DNA of 64,000 nucleotides from Kitasatospora sp. NBC_00458 (lineage in GTDB: Bacteria; Actinomycetota; Actinomycetes; Streptomycetales; Streptomycetaceae): the NCBI RefSeq assembly GCF_036013975.1, contig NZ_CP107904.1, forward strand, positions 5,109,001-5,173,000, written 5' to 3'. Of the stretch, positions 1 to 8,582 are shown piece by piece. The translations under genes were made by a program, and so were the position numbers. The stretch's first letter is position 1. The number at the start of each line of letters is the position of its first letter. A model generated the notes under the pieces. That model saw nothing but the letters and a program-made list of their open reading frames with translations, did no database searches and was not told the origin of the DNA.

Positions 1-1125
1 GCGGGGGGAGTCCCCGGGGCCGGCGGGGCGCCGTCCGTCCGGGGCGGGGGCGTCGGGGGCGGGGCCGTCCGGGAGGGGGTGGTCCGGGTCCTCGCCGGTG
101 TCGATCAGGCGCAGGTCGACGACGTCCATGCCGCCCTCGGTCAGGGTGCCGGTCTTGTCCAGGCAGACGGTGTCCACCCGGGCCAGCCCCTCGATCGCGG
201 GCAGCTCCTGCACCAGGCACTGCTTGCGGCCCAGCCGGACCACCCCGATCGCGAAGGCCACCGAGGTCAGCAGCACCAGCCCCTCGGGCACCATCGGCAC
301 GATCCCGGCGATCATCCGGCGGACCGCCTCCCGCCAGTCCCTGCCCTCCACCGCCAGCTGGCTGATGATCAGGCCGATCGCGGTGGGCACCAGCAGCCAG
401 GTGATGAACCGCAGGATGCTGTCGATGCCGCTGCGCAGCTCCGACTTCACCAGGGTGAACCGGCTCGCCTCCTCGGCCAGCTGCGCCGCGTAGGCCTCGC
501 GGCCGACCTTGGTGGCGGTGAACGCGCCCGCGCCGGCCACCACGAAGCTGCCGGACATCACCTGGTCGCCGGGCTGCTTGAGGACCGGGTCCGGTTCGCC
601 GGTGAGCAGCGACTCGTCGATCTCCAGGCCGTCGGCCTCGGTGACCTCGCCGTCGACGATCACCTTGTCGCCGATGCCGAGCAGCACGGTGTCGTCCAGC
701 ACGATCCCGCCGACCGCGACCTGCTGGACGGTGCCGTCCCGGCGCACCTGGGGCTTGGCCTCGCCGATCAGCGCGAGGCTGTCCAGCGTCTTCTTCGCGC
801 GCAGTTCCTGGATGATGCCGATCGCGGTGTTGGCGACGATGACCAGGCCGAAGAGTCCGTCCTGGAGCGGTCCGACGACCAGGATGATCCCGAACATCAC
901 GCCGATGATCGCGTTGAAGCGGGTGAAGACGTTGGCCCGGACGATCTCCCTGGTCGAGCGGCTGGAGCGGACCGGGACGTCGTTGACCTCGCCGCGGGCG
1001 ACCCGTTCGGCCACCTCGGCGGAGGTCAGCCCGCCGCGCCGGCCGGGCAACAGCCCGAGCGGGTGGGCGCCCTCGGACTTCTCCTCGGTGGGCTGGTCCC
1101 CGGCAGGCTGGGCGGGCTGCGTCAT
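1..1125 (-). CDS. Cation-translocating P-type ATPase, N-terminal part (cut by window edge)
   Basis: Integral membrane ATPase that moves a cation across the cytoplasmic membrane through a phospho-aspartate intermediate. The reverse strand reads without a stop from an ATG at 1125 to the window edge (375 codons). It contains an actuator-domain stretch with the TGEPDP loop and the phosphorylation motif DKTGTLT, whose Asp is about residue 323. Hydrophobic segments lie near residues 70-100 and 215-260. The ATP-binding and C-terminal membrane parts lie outside the window. The ion cannot be decided from this half; the arrangement resembles the Mg2+/Ca2+-type HAD-IC ATPases common in Streptomyces. Confidence 0.9.
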   Translation of the reverse strand, partial: MTQPAQPAGDQPTEEKSEGAHPLGLLPGRRGGLTSAEVAERVARGEVNDVPVRSSRSTREIVRANVFTRFNAIIGVMFGIILVVGPLQDGLFGLVIVANTAIGIIQELRAKKTLDSLALIGEAKPQVRRDGTVQQVAVGGIVLDDTVLLGIGDKVIVDGEVTEADGLEIDESLLTGEPDPVLKQPGDQVMSGSFVVAGAGAFTATKVGREAYAAQLAEEASRFTLVKSELRSGIDSILRFITWLLVPTAIGLIISQLAVEGRDWREAVRRMIAGIVPMVPEGLVLLTSVAFAIGVVRLGRKQCLVQELPAIEGLARVDTVCLDKTGTLTEGGMDVVDLRLIDTGEDPDHPLPDGPAPDAPAPDGRRPAGPGDSPR

Positions 1126-1177
1126 GGCACCGACTCTACGGGTGCCTTATGTCCGATGCGTGCTACTAAAGGACTAT

Positions 1178-1507
1178 TCAGTCCGACTGGGTGGCCGGGT
1201 CGGCGTCGTTCCCGTTCGGGCCCCGCTTCGGCGCCGCGGCGGCCCCGGCGAGGTCGGCCGTCCCGGCGGCCCGGCTGCGGGCGATGGCGTCCCGGCGGGC
1301 GCGGCAGTACCAGAGGCCGATCAGGCCGAGGCCGCTGCCGGCCAGGCAGATCCACGGCCAGTTGCCGTGGCCGTGGTCGGAGAGGGTGCCCCAGAAGGGG
1401 AGCATCACCAGGAAGGCGACGAACCACAGCACCGTGCCGCCGCCGACGATGGCGACATCGTTGGCCTCCAGCGGCGGGGGCGAGGGGTGCAGCGGCGTCT
1501 TCGGCAT
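1178..1507 (-). CDS. DUF2530 family small membrane protein
   Basis: A protein of 109 residues with two hydrophobic segments (about residues 20-42 and 52-68) separated by a short loop containing DHGHGNW, followed by a basic, disordered C-terminus. Length and the Gly/Trp-rich pattern match the actinobacterial DUF2530 family, whose function is unknown. It is transcribed in the same direction as the ATPase gene, about 50 bp upstream of it. TACCCT lies 7 nt before the ATG, which would suit a leaderless transcript, but no clear -35 is seen. Confidence 0.8.
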   Translation of the reverse strand: MPKTPLHPSPPPLEANDVAIVGGGTVLWFVAFLVMLPFWGTLSDHGHGNWPWICLAGSGLGLIGLWYCRARRDAIARSRAAGTADLAGAAAAPKRGPNGNDADPATQSD

Positions 1508-1754
1508 GGGCCCTAGGGTACGGTGCGGCGGGCGCTTGTCCGATTCCGTGCGGTCGCTGTTCCCCTGCTTTCCGGGAACCCCTTCGTTCTACGCGCGAAG
1601 ATAGCGAACGGGCGATCGAGGAACCCATACTTGTGACTCCGGTCGGCCGCGGCATGCTCAGGACACCTTGCTTCGTGCCCGTCCCACCGGGTCGCCCGGC
1701 CACCGTCGCTCCGGGCGGGACCCCCCCTCCTCAGCCCCCACCAGAGGACGCAGC

Positions 1755-3215
1755 ATGCCCGTGGCCCAGCCGACCGACGAGTCGCCCGAGCCCATTGCCG
1801 ACGCGCCGAAGCCCCCGACCGGCGCACTGGACCGCTACTTCCGGATCAGCGAGCGCGGCTCCACCCTGCCGCGCGAGATCCGCGGCGGAATCGCCACCTT
1901 CTTCACCATGGCGTACATCCTGGTGCTGAACCCGATCATCCTGGCCAGCGCCACGGACATGACCGGCGCCCACCTCGACAGCGCCCAGCTGGTCACCGCC
2001 ACCGCGCTCACCGCAGGCCTCACCACCCTGCTGATGGGCGTCATCGGCAACGTCCCGATCGGCCTGGCCGCCGGCCTCGGCGTCAACACCATCGTCGCCC
2101 TCCAGCTCGCGCCCAAGATGACCTGGCCCGACGCCATGGGCATGGTGGTGCTGGCCGGCTTCGCGATCATGCTCCTGGTCGCCACCGGGCTGCGCGAGCG
2201 CGTCATGAACGCCGTCCCGCTCGGCCTGCGCAAGGCCATCGCGATCGGCATCGGCCTCTTCATCTGCCTCGTCGGCCTGGTCGACTCCGGCTTCGTCAGC
2301 CGCATCCCGGACGCCGCCCACACCACCGTCCCGCTCCAGCTCGGCACCGGCGGCCACCTGCTCGGCTGGCCCGTCCTGGTCTTCGTGCTCGGCCTGCTGC
2401 TGACCCTGGTGCTGATCGTCCGCAAGGTGCCCGGAGCGATCCTGGTCTCCATCGCGGTGATGACCGTCCTCGCCGTCGTCATCGACAAGATAGCCGACAT
2501 CCCGGCCCTCAACTGGGGCCTCGCCGTCCCCGCCTGGCCCGGCAACCCGGTCGCCGCCCCCGACTTCGGCCTCGTCGGCCAGGTCAGCCTGTTCGGCGGC
2601 TTCGAGAAGGTCGGCGTCCTCACCGGCGTGCTCTTCGTCTTCACCGTGCTGATGTCCTGCTTCTTCGACGCGATGGGCACCATCCTCGGCGTCGCCGACG
2701 AGGCCCACCTGCTGGACGAGAAGGGCGACCTGCCGGGCATCAACAAGGTCCTGATGATCGACGGCATCGCCACCGCCGCGGGCGGCGCCACCTCCTCCTC
2801 GGCCAACACCTGCTTCGTCGAGTCGACCGCGGGCGTCGGCGAGGGCGCCCGCACCGGCTTCGCCTCGATCGTCACCGGCGGCCTCTTCGTGGTGGCCCTC
2901 TTCCTCACCCCGCTCGCCACCATGGTCCCCGCCCAGGCCGCCACCCCCGCCCTGGTCGCCGTCGGCTTCCTGATCCTGGCCAACTCGGTCAAGGACATCG
3001 ACTGGGCCGACTACACCATCGCGATCCCGGCCTTCCTGACCATCGTGATGATGCCGTTCACCTACTCCATCACCAACGGCATCGGGTTCGGCTTCATCAC
3101 CTTCTGCATCCTCCGCGCGGCCGCCGGCCGCGGCCGCGAGGTCCCGGTGGCGCTGTACGCGGTCTCGGCCGTCTTCGCCTTCTACTACCTGATGCCGGCC
3201 CTGGGTCTGCTCTGA
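1755..3215 (+). CDS. NCS2 family permease (AzgA-like purine/xanthine transporter)
   Basis: A cytoplasmic-membrane nucleobase:cation symporter of 486 residues. About 12-14 hydrophobic segments follow a 60-residue soluble N-terminus. Family landmarks include the Gly-rich stretch GLAAGLGVN after the second membrane segment, the NAVPLGLRKAIAIGIGLF region, and GGATSSSANTCFVESTAGV, which matches the AzgA/adenine-guanine-hypoxanthine branch rather than UraA. The chosen ATG at 1755 gives a typical length. A longer in-frame extension exists upstream but lacks family-like sequence. The gene stands alone and ends at a strong hairpin. Exact substrate is inferred only. Confidence 0.9.
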   Translation: MPVAQPTDESPEPIADAPKPPTGALDRYFRISERGSTLPREIRGGIATFFTMAYILVLNPIILASATDMTGAHLDSAQLVTATALTAGLTTLLMGVIGNVPIGLAAGLGVNTIVALQLAPKMTWPDAMGMVVLAGFAIMLLVATGLRERVMNAVPLGLRKAIAIGIGLFICLVGLVDSGFVSRIPDAAHTTVPLQLGTGGHLLGWPVLVFVLGLLLTLVLIVRKVPGAILVSIAVMTVLAVVIDKIADIPALNWGLAVPAWPGNPVAAPDFGLVGQVSLFGGFEKVGVLTGVLFVFTVLMSCFFDAMGTILGVADEAHLLDEKGDLPGINKVLMIDGIATAAGGATSSSANTCFVESTAGVGEGARTGFASIVTGGLFVVALFLTPLATMVPAQAATPALVAVGFLILANSVKDIDWADYTIAIPAFLTIVMMPFTYSITNGIGFGFITFCILRAAAGRGREVPVALYAVSAVFAFYYLMPALGLL

Positions 3216-3230
3216 CCCCGCCGAGCTCCC

Positions 3231-3264
3231 GACGGCCCCGCACCTCCACCGGTGCGGGGCCGTC
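3231..3264 (+). terminator. Hairpin terminator after the permease gene
   Basis: A perfect 14-bp stem, GACGGCCCCGCACC (3231-3244) with GGTGCGGGGCCGTC (3251-3264), and a 6-nt loop, starting 16 nt after the permease stop codon. There is no U-run, as is usual in Streptomyces. Most of it recurs at 7296-7332. Confidence 0.7.
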
Positions 3265-3270
3265 GTCGTC
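3234..3270 (+). repeat. 37-bp direct repeat, left copy
   Basis: Identical over 37 bases, in the same orientation, to 7296-7332 (offset 4,062 bp). The copies bracket the NUDIX / XRE / peptide / methyltransferase module. The repeat contains most of the hairpin terminator plus GTCGTCGTC. Confidence 0.85.
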
Positions 3271-3382
3271 GGAGCGTGCGAGGGCCACCAGTATTCGTCA
3301 GTCTGACGCGAATTTGCCGGAGTGGGCCGTTGAGGTCGCTCTGCTCTGCGATGCTGAAGGTCCGTCGAGAGGGGCCGCGGCC

Positions 3383-3916
3383 ATGCAGTGGAAGATCCAC
3401 GGGGAACGTCCGATCTACGAGAACCCATGGGTGGACCTGTGGCTGGCCGACGTCGAGCAGCCCGACGGTCACCGGTGGGAGCATCACGTGGTCAAGCTGC
3501 GGCACCTGGCTGTGGCTGCCATCGTGAACAGCGAGAAGCAGGTCCTCATGATGTGGCGGCACCGCTTCATCACCGACACCTGGGCCTGGGAACTCCCCAT
3601 GGGCCTGATCGAGTCGGACGAGACGCCGGCGGACGCGGCGGCCCGCGAGGCGTTGGAAGAGACGGGCTGGACGGTCGGCGAGGTCAAGCCGCTGATCTAC
3701 GCCCAGCCGGCGAACGGGATCACCGACTCCGAGCACTTCGTCTTCCGGGCCGACGCCGTCGAGTACGTCGGGCCGCCGACCGAACGCAACGAGTCCGACC
3801 GGATCGAGTGGGTCGCCCTGTCCGAGCTGCGCGGCATGATCGACCGCCGCGAGATCGTCAGCAGCGGCTCGCTGGTGGGCGTGCTCTACCTGCTGCTGGA
3901 TGAGGCCGGACTCTGA
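3383..3916 (+). CDS. NUDIX hydrolase
   Basis: A cytoplasmic protein of 177 residues that would hydrolyse a nucleoside diphosphate linked to another group. The complete Nudix box (G-x5-E-x7-RE-x2-EE-x-G) is present near residues 74-97, starting GLIESDE and ending EALEETGWT. The remaining layout, with an N-terminal beta region and a short C-terminal helix, resembles ADP-ribose pyrophosphatase-like Nudix proteins; the substrate is not determinable. The ATG at 3383 removes a poorly conserved extension. Its stop codon directly abuts the stop of the convergent XRE regulator gene. NUDIX genes of this type are often neighbours of XRE/TPR regulators in Streptomyces (recollection). Confidence 0.9.
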   Translation: MQWKIHGERPIYENPWVDLWLADVEQPDGHRWEHHVVKLRHLAVAAIVNSEKQVLMMWRHRFITDTWAWELPMGLIESDETPADAAAREALEETGWTVGEVKPLIYAQPANGITDSEHFVFRADAVEYVGPPTERNESDRIEWVALSELRGMIDRREIVSSGSLVGVLYLLLDEAGL

Positions 3917-5260
3917 TCAGCTGCCCAACTCGGTGATACGACTGACCAGTTCCATCGCTGCCGGAGTGTGGCGGTACGGCTTGAGTGACCGGCGGAACTC
4001 TCGAAGGTGTGCGACCACCCTGGGAGACTCCACGATGGCCGCGAGGTCGAGTGCCTGTCCGGCCGTGGTGCAGGCCAACTCGACTTTGAGGCCCTGGAGT
4101 TGCGTCCGAGCAAGCCAGAACGTGTGGAACGCTCGGCCTCGCAGGTTCGCCGTCGGCTCGGCTCGCAGAGCCTCGGCGATGAGAGGTTCGGCCGCGGTCG
4201 CGTCTCCGAGTTGACCGAGTGCGATCCCGGTGTCCACGGTGAGCTTGGTGTGATCGAAGTACTGCAACCAGGCCGGATCGTCGTCGGACGGGGCAATGCG
4301 TCCGAAGTGGTGCTGTGCCTCGCCGATCGCCTCGTAGGTGGCGGCTTGGTCGTGGGCGCTGGCGTGGCCGAAGGCTTCACGCATGTAGAGCATGGCCAGC
4401 AGCCTGGGCGTGCCGCCGTCGAGGCGCGCGCTGTCCTGCGCGGCCCGCGCAAGCGTGACGGCGTCTTCGGCCTTGTCCTGGTAGGTGGCCTGAAGGCTGA
4501 GGCAGGCGAGCACGTTGGCGATGAACGGGCGGTCATCGATCTCCCGCGCCAGTCGCAGCGACTCGGTGAAGTAGCCCCGGGCCGCGCTGTGTTGGCGGGC
4601 ATCGAAGTATGTCCATCCGGTGAGGCGTGCAAGTTCTGCCGCGATGCCGTGGAGGCTGTGCCGGAAGGCTGGGTCCGCGGTGTCCCGCAGTATGCCCTTG
4701 ACGTACTTGAGCTGCCCGATCACCGCTGGACGGAGAGCTTCCCCGCCGTGCTCGTCATCGTGCCTCCAGTAGTCCTCGATGGACGCCTGGAGAGATCGCA
4801 GCATGGTGGGCGTGACCCTGGTACCGGCCGCGACGGCAAGGATTTCGTCCAGATCGCCGCTCGCCCCCGCCGCCACCGGCCGATCTTCTTGAACCGGCCG
4901 GGCCACCGCGGTCGGCTGACGCTGCTCGGGGACTGCCGGACGCTCCCAGCTTCGATCGGCGAGGCCGAGCATGTGTCCCGGGATCCTGAGGCCGTCGGCG
5001 ATCCGCTCGATGACGTCCATGGTGGTGATCTTCGGCTTGCCACGCATGACCTCCCCGACCCTGCTGGGCGTCAGTTCGCAGGCCCGTGCGATGCGGGACG
5101 GATGAAATCCGCCTCTGCGCTTGGCAAGTTGGAAGATCTGGGCGAAGTCCCTGGCTGCGCAGGCGGAGACCATCTCGGGGTCTGCCAGCAGTCGGCTCGG
5201 CAACCCCGGAGAGGCTGTGGCCTCGCTCACGTTCGGCACCCCCGGACTCGGGAAGGTCAT
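3917..5260 (-). CDS. XRE-family helix-turn-helix regulator with TPR-like C-terminus
   Basis: A predicted DNA-binding regulator of 447 residues. The helix-turn-helix spans about residues 36-85 (FHPSRIARACELTPSRVGEV, then a recognition-type segment). Residues 150-447 are alpha-helical with repeating A/L/W spacing, like the TPR-bearing regulators that sense peptides or partner proteins. It is divergent from the small-peptide/methyltransferase operon, with 143 bp between the start codons, so it may control that operon. Its stop touches the NUDIX stop with no gap. The ligand is unknown. Confidence 0.85.
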   Translation of the reverse strand: MTFPSPGVPNVSEATASPGLPSRLLADPEMVSACAARDFAQIFQLAKRRGGFHPSRIARACELTPSRVGEVMRGKPKITTMDVIERIADGLRIPGHMLGLADRSWERPAVPEQRQPTAVARPVQEDRPVAAGASGDLDEILAVAAGTRVTPTMLRSLQASIEDYWRHDDEHGGEALRPAVIGQLKYVKGILRDTADPAFRHSLHGIAAELARLTGWTYFDARQHSAARGYFTESLRLAREIDDRPFIANVLACLSLQATYQDKAEDAVTLARAAQDSARLDGGTPRLLAMLYMREAFGHASAHDQAATYEAIGEAQHHFGRIAPSDDDPAWLQYFDHTKLTVDTGIALGQLGDATAAEPLIAEALRAEPTANLRGRAFHTFWLARTQLQGLKVELACTTAGQALDLAAIVESPRVVAHLREFRRSLKPYRHTPAAMELVSRITELGS

Positions 5261-5403
5261 CGCTGAGTGTCACGTGGGATGACTGACCGCGAGTTTATCC
5301 ACCGTGGGTACACGCGCTGGCCTTATCTCGAAAGGGGCCGTCTCGCGATTCTGGGATTCCTCCGGGAGAAGCCCGGAGCACCCGACCGAGACGGAGGCGG
5401 TCC

Positions 5404-5688
5404 GTGCTGATCAGTCCGCTGAACACCGCCCGGTTCCCGGTGCCGTACGAGTGGGGTGTGGAGCCCGATCCGGCCGCTGTCCCGCCGGCACGTCGCCTGG
5501 TCGTGGAGACCGCCCGGGACTGGAGCGTCCCGTTCTCGGACGACGCTTTGCGAGACGTGGACCTGTGCGCGGGCGAGTTGGTCGCCGACGCCGGCCTGCG
5601 GCCGGTCGCACCGTTCCCCCGGGGGCCGGTCGGCCTCCCCTGCACCACCGCGAATGACCGATGGAAGGAACACCACTGTGAGCACTGA
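5404..5688 (+). pseudogene. Truncated HATPase-fold (RsbW-like) regulatory gene remnant
   Basis: An ORF of 94 residues. Residues 28-60 look like the beginning of an anti-sigma-type HATPase domain: ARRLVVETARDW, then LCAGELVADA in place of the usual N-box SELVTNA. After that the similarity stops, and the tail is a Pro/Gly/Arg-rich run ending in WKEHHCEH. No ATP-lid or G-box residues follow, so it cannot form a complete ATPase domain. Probably an internal deletion removed most of the domain while the 3' end stayed coupled to the next gene, whose GTG lies inside this ORF. It could still encode a short protein of unknown role. Confidence 0.5.
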
Positions 5689-5767
5689 GCCGAAGAAGCC
5701 GAAGCCGAAGCCCGAGGAGCGTCCGCCCGGCCCGTCGGCCCCGAACCACGGCGGTTCGGCGGCCTGA
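5678..5767 (+). CDS. Small Pro/Lys-rich peptide (29 aa)
   Basis: A GTG start at 5678 is preceded by AAGGA (about 8 nt spacing) and overlaps the stop of the preceding ORF, suggesting translational coupling. The peptide has an N-terminal Lys-Pro alternation (EPKKPKPKPEE) and a Gly/Ser/Ala end. It has no hydrophobic segment and no signal peptide. The function is not recognised. It sits one gene upstream of the second charged peptide and the methyltransferase, so it may be a partner or second substrate. Compositional simplicity leaves open that it is not functional. Confidence 0.5.
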   Translation: MSTEPKKPKPKPEERPPGPSAPNHGGSAA

Positions 5768-5805
5768 GCAAGCACACTCACCAGAAGCGAGAGAGGGGAC
5801 GACCC

Positions 5806-5946
5806 ATGGCATGGGGAACCGGCAAGGGTGGAAGCTCCGGCGGCGGTAAGCACGGTGGGGACAAGGACTTCAGCAAGGACAAGCCGTCGAAGGACGGCGC
5901 GCGACCGGAGCCGGAGCCGAAGCACAAGGGTGGCGACAAGAAGTGA
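5806..5946 (+). CDS. Candidate RiPP precursor: 46-aa Gly/Lys/Asp-rich peptide paired with methyltransferase
   Basis: An ATG at 5806 follows a strong GAGAGGGG ribosome-binding site. The peptide opens with MAWGTGKGG and a Gly/Ser/Lys stretch, has Asp at positions 19, 21, 25, 30 and 45 (pattern GGDKDFSKDKPSKDG), a Pro/Glu segment, and ends GGDKK. It is hydrophilic with no signal sequence. Its stop overlaps the methyltransferase start (GTGA), which is the best evidence for a substrate-enzyme pair. Short charged peptides beside stand-alone isoaspartyl-methyltransferase homologues are known RiPP precursors (aspartimide-forming imiditides). Which Asp would be modified is not known. Confidence 0.65.
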   Translation: MAWGTGKGGSSGGGKHGGDKDFSKDKPSKDGARPEPEPKHKGGDKK

Positions 5947-7160
5947 CGCTCGCCCGGCACGAGGAGCAGGCCGCTCTGCGCGGCCTGCTCCGCTCCGTCA
6001 CTGACGATCTCGGCGGCGAGATCCGAGACGAGTGGGTCAAGGCGCTCACGGCCGTCCCCCGGCACCTGTTCATCCCGAACCGGATCTGGGTCGGCGAGAA
6101 CAACGAGCCGCTGGACCGCGCCAATGACCCCACCGGATGGCTGAGCGCCGCGTACGCGAACGCCCCGGTGGTCACGCAGGTGAACGACGGGACCGACTCG
6201 GAGGACGGTGAGGTGTGGCCGTCGTCGTCGGCGTCGATGCCGTCGGTCGTGGTCCGCATGCTCGAAGACCTCGCTGTCCGTGAGGGCATGAAGGTGCTGG
6301 AGGTGGGGAGCGGCACCGGCTGGAACGCGGGCCTCCTCGCGTACCGCCTCGGCGATGCCAACGTGACCACGGTCGAAGTGGACGCCCGGGTGACCGCCGC
6401 CGCCCGGACCGCGCTCGGTCGGGCCGGGCTCCGTCCCGAGGTGGTCTGCGCCGACGGCGGCGCCGGATGGCCGGCCGGTCAGCCCTTCGACCGGATCATC
6501 TGTACCTGTGCCGTGAACCGTGTCCCGGGGGCGTGGCTCGATCAGGTGCGGCCCGGCGGGGTCATCCTCACGCCGTGGGAGAACCCGTGGATCGGCTGGG
6601 GCATGCTCCGCCTGACGGTGCGCGACGGGCTCGCCGAGGGCCGGTTCATGCCGTACGGCTCGTTCATGCTGATGCGCGGTCACCGGTCCGACCTGCGGAT
6701 CTTCCGGGACGTGGTGCGCGATGACCACGTCCCGGACGAGTCGGCGACCGATCTGGACCCGTGGGCGGTCGCCGGCCAGGACCTCGATGCCCAGTTCGCC
6801 GTCGGCTCCCGGCTCGGGGATGTCTGGCACGCCCGCCAGCATGACCCGGACGTCGACGGGGTGGCGGTTCGGCTGTGGCTCGCCACCACCGACGCGTCGT
6901 CCTGGGCGGCCGTGGACTGGGACGGCGCCGAGGACGTCGAGCGCTTCACCGTGTGGCAGTACGGTCCGCGGCGATTGTGGGACGAGACCGAGGCCGCCTA
7001 CCGCTGGTGGCTCGACCAGGGGCGTCCCGGTCCAGATCGGTTCAGCCTCACGGCGACCCGGGACGGACAGAGCGTCTGGCTCGACACGCCTGCCAACCTC
7101 GTCCGGGACGGGGATGGTTCTCCCGCAGCGCCGCAGAGCAGAGTTCGGGGGCCTCGATAG
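5943..7160 (+). CDS. Protein-L-isoaspartate O-methyltransferase-like enzyme, probable RiPP-tailoring
   Basis: A class I SAM methyltransferase of 405 residues, much longer than housekeeping PCMT (about 210-220). Residues about 95-240 form the Rossmann fold: motif I VLEVGSGTGWNAGLL near 119, an acidic VEVDARV strand end, and GGVILTPW in the late sheet. The PIMT-specific segment before motif I is present as SSSASMPSVVVRMLE. The C-terminal extension of about 165 residues (Asp/Trp-rich) is typical of the peptide-modifying homologues. The GTG start at 5943 shares four bases with the stop of the 46-aa peptide. In known members the enzyme methylates Asp, which then closes to aspartimide; here that is inference. 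Confidence 0.8.
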   Translation: MTLARHEEQAALRGLLRSVTDDLGGEIRDEWVKALTAVPRHLFIPNRIWVGENNEPLDRANDPTGWLSAAYANAPVVTQVNDGTDSEDGEVWPSSSASMPSVVVRMLEDLAVREGMKVLEVGSGTGWNAGLLAYRLGDANVTTVEVDARVTAAARTALGRAGLRPEVVCADGGAGWPAGQPFDRIICTCAVNRVPGAWLDQVRPGGVILTPWENPWIGWGMLRLTVRDGLAEGRFMPYGSFMLMRGHRSDLRIFRDVVRDDHVPDESATDLDPWAVAGQDLDAQFAVGSRLGDVWHARQHDPDVDGVAVRLWLATTDASSWAAVDWDGAEDVERFTVWQYGPRRLWDETEAAYRWWLDQGRPGPDRFSLTATRDGQSVWLDTPANLVRDGDGSPAAPQSRVRGPR

Positions 7161-7295
7161 CTGCGGCCACGCATACCCTCCCGCGACCGGGGAGGAGGGG
7201 CGGCGAGCCGCTTCGTCGACCGGCCCCGGCCCCGGCCCCGGCCCCGGCGCCGCGGGGCGCCGGGGCCGGTGGCTTGCGGGGCGCCCCTCCGGTCG

Positions 7296-7332
7296 GGCCC
7301 CGCACCTCCACCGGTGCGGGGCCGTCGTCGTC
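7296..7332 (+). repeat. 37-bp direct repeat, right copy (hairpin terminator after methyltransferase)
   Basis: The second copy of the 37-bp repeat at 3234-3270. The stem GGGCCCCGCACC (7295-7306) pairs with GGTGCGGGGCC (7313-7323), so it can terminate the methyltransferase operon. The interval 7161-7425 otherwise holds only a GGCCCC/GGCCCCG-rich low-complexity stretch near 7220-7265. Confidence 0.8.
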
Positions 7333-7425
7333 CCGGAGGGGCGGGTGGTGGTTGTGACCGGGGAATCCGCGGTGGTCGGGTCGTCACCGGTACTGTGGGC
7401 GGGCGGTGGTGGGTGAAGGGGAGCG

Positions 7426-7950
7426 ATGGGCATGGACGAGCGGGACGAGTTCGGCGAGGAGGAGGGGCAGCCGACCGATCCCGAGGCGGAGCGGCTCGGC
7501 AAGCGGGTCGAGTTCCTGTTCGCGTACGTGCAGCCGCTCGGGCGGCGCTACACCCTCCAGGAAGTGGTGGACGGGATCCGCGAGGCGGCCCGGCACGGTG
7601 ACCCGAAGATCTCGGTCGGGCGGCTGTGGACGCTGGTCAAGGGGCGGGCCGGCAACCCCACCGTGGGCACCCTCCGTGCGCTGGGCGACTTCTTCGGCGT
7701 GCCGCAGGCGTACTTCATCGACGACGAGGTGGCGGACCGGGTGGCGGCGCAGCTGGAGCTGATCGCGGCGATGCGGGCCAACGACGTCCGCTCGGTGGCG
7801 CTCCGGGCGGCCGCGGTGGCCACCATGTCGACCCACGGGGTCGACGCCGTACGGTCGTTGGTGGAGCGCAGCGGGCTGCTGGAGGCGGAGGCGGCGGCTG
7901 GTGGATCGCATGCGGAAAAGCCGGACACCGGGCCGGGTCCGCTCGTCTAG
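7426..7950 (+). CDS. XRE-type helix-turn-helix regulator
   Basis: A regulator of 174 residues: an acidic N-terminus, a helix-turn-helix domain at about residues 24-95 (RYTLQEVVDGIREA, VGRLWTLVKGRAGNPTVGTL, LGDFFGVPQAYF) and a helical tail. It is the first gene of a three-gene set with a HEXXH peptidase-like protein and a MAB_1171c-type membrane protein, a combination repeated widely in Streptomyces. A GAAGGGGAG ribosome-binding site lies upstream. An ATG two codons later (7432) is an equally possible start. Confidence 0.85.
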   Translation: MGMDERDEFGEEEGQPTDPEAERLGKRVEFLFAYVQPLGRRYTLQEVVDGIREAARHGDPKISVGRLWTLVKGRAGNPTVGTLRALGDFFGVPQAYFIDDEVADRVAAQLELIAAMRANDVRSVALRAAAVATMSTHGVDAVRSLVERSGLLEAEAAAGGSHAEKPDTGPGPLV

Positions 7951-8015
7951 ACTCCGCTCGGGGACGTCGCCCGCGGGTGCTGCGGGCGGGTGTGCGGGGG
8001 GACGCGGGGGCGCGG

Positions 8016-8582
8016 ATGGAGCAACGGGAGTGGCGCGGGTTCAAGGCGCGCTGTGACGCCCTGATCGGGCAGTTGGACGTCCCGGCGCGGTACACGGTCG
8101 AGAGCCTGGCCGACGCCGTGGCCCGGTGGCGTGGCCGGCCGCTGCGGCTGATCCCGCTGCCGAGGGCGGACGCGCGCGGGTCGGGGATCTGCGGGGCGTG
8201 GATCGCCCTCGGCGAATCCGACCACGTCTACTACTCGGCGGTCACCAGCCCGGTGCACCAGGCCCACATCGTGCTGCACGAGCTGGCGCACATCCTGCTG
8301 GACCACCGGCAGGGCGGTGAGCCGGACCACGAGGGACTGCGGCGGCTCTTCCCCGACCTGGACCCGGCGATGGCGGCCCGGCTGCTGGCCCGGGACCGCA
8401 CCCGGACGACCACCGGCCAGGAGCGGGAGGCCGAGCTGCTGGCCTCCCTGATGTGGCAGCACTTCGACAGCGTCCCGGCGGCCCGCCCGGGCGCCTCGCG
8501 CGAGTCGGCCGACACGCTGTCCCTGGTGATCTGCACGTTCGCCGACGCCTACGAGTGGAGGGGGCCGGTTGAGGCCGTTTGA
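8016..8582 (+). CDS. ImmA/IrrE-like HEXXH metallopeptidase-family protein
   Basis: A protein of 188 residues with the zinc-metallopeptidase motif HELAH around residues 88-92, inside VLHELAHILLDHRQ, and a downstream Glu-rich helix (GQEREAELLASLMW) that can supply the third ligand. This is the layout of the ImmA/IrrE (DUF955-like) family, whose founding members cleave repressors. The gene lies between an XRE regulator and a membrane protein gene and overlaps the latter by 14 bp, so these are likely one operon. Cleavage of the neighbouring regulator is a reasonable inference, not shown. Confidence 0.8.
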   Translation: MEQREWRGFKARCDALIGQLDVPARYTVESLADAVARWRGRPLRLIPLPRADARGSGICGAWIALGESDHVYYSAVTSPVHQAHIVLHELAHILLDHRQGGEPDHEGLRRLFPDLDPAMAARLLARDRTRTTTGQEREAELLASLMWQHFDSVPAARPGASRESADTLSLVICTFADAYEWRGPVEAV

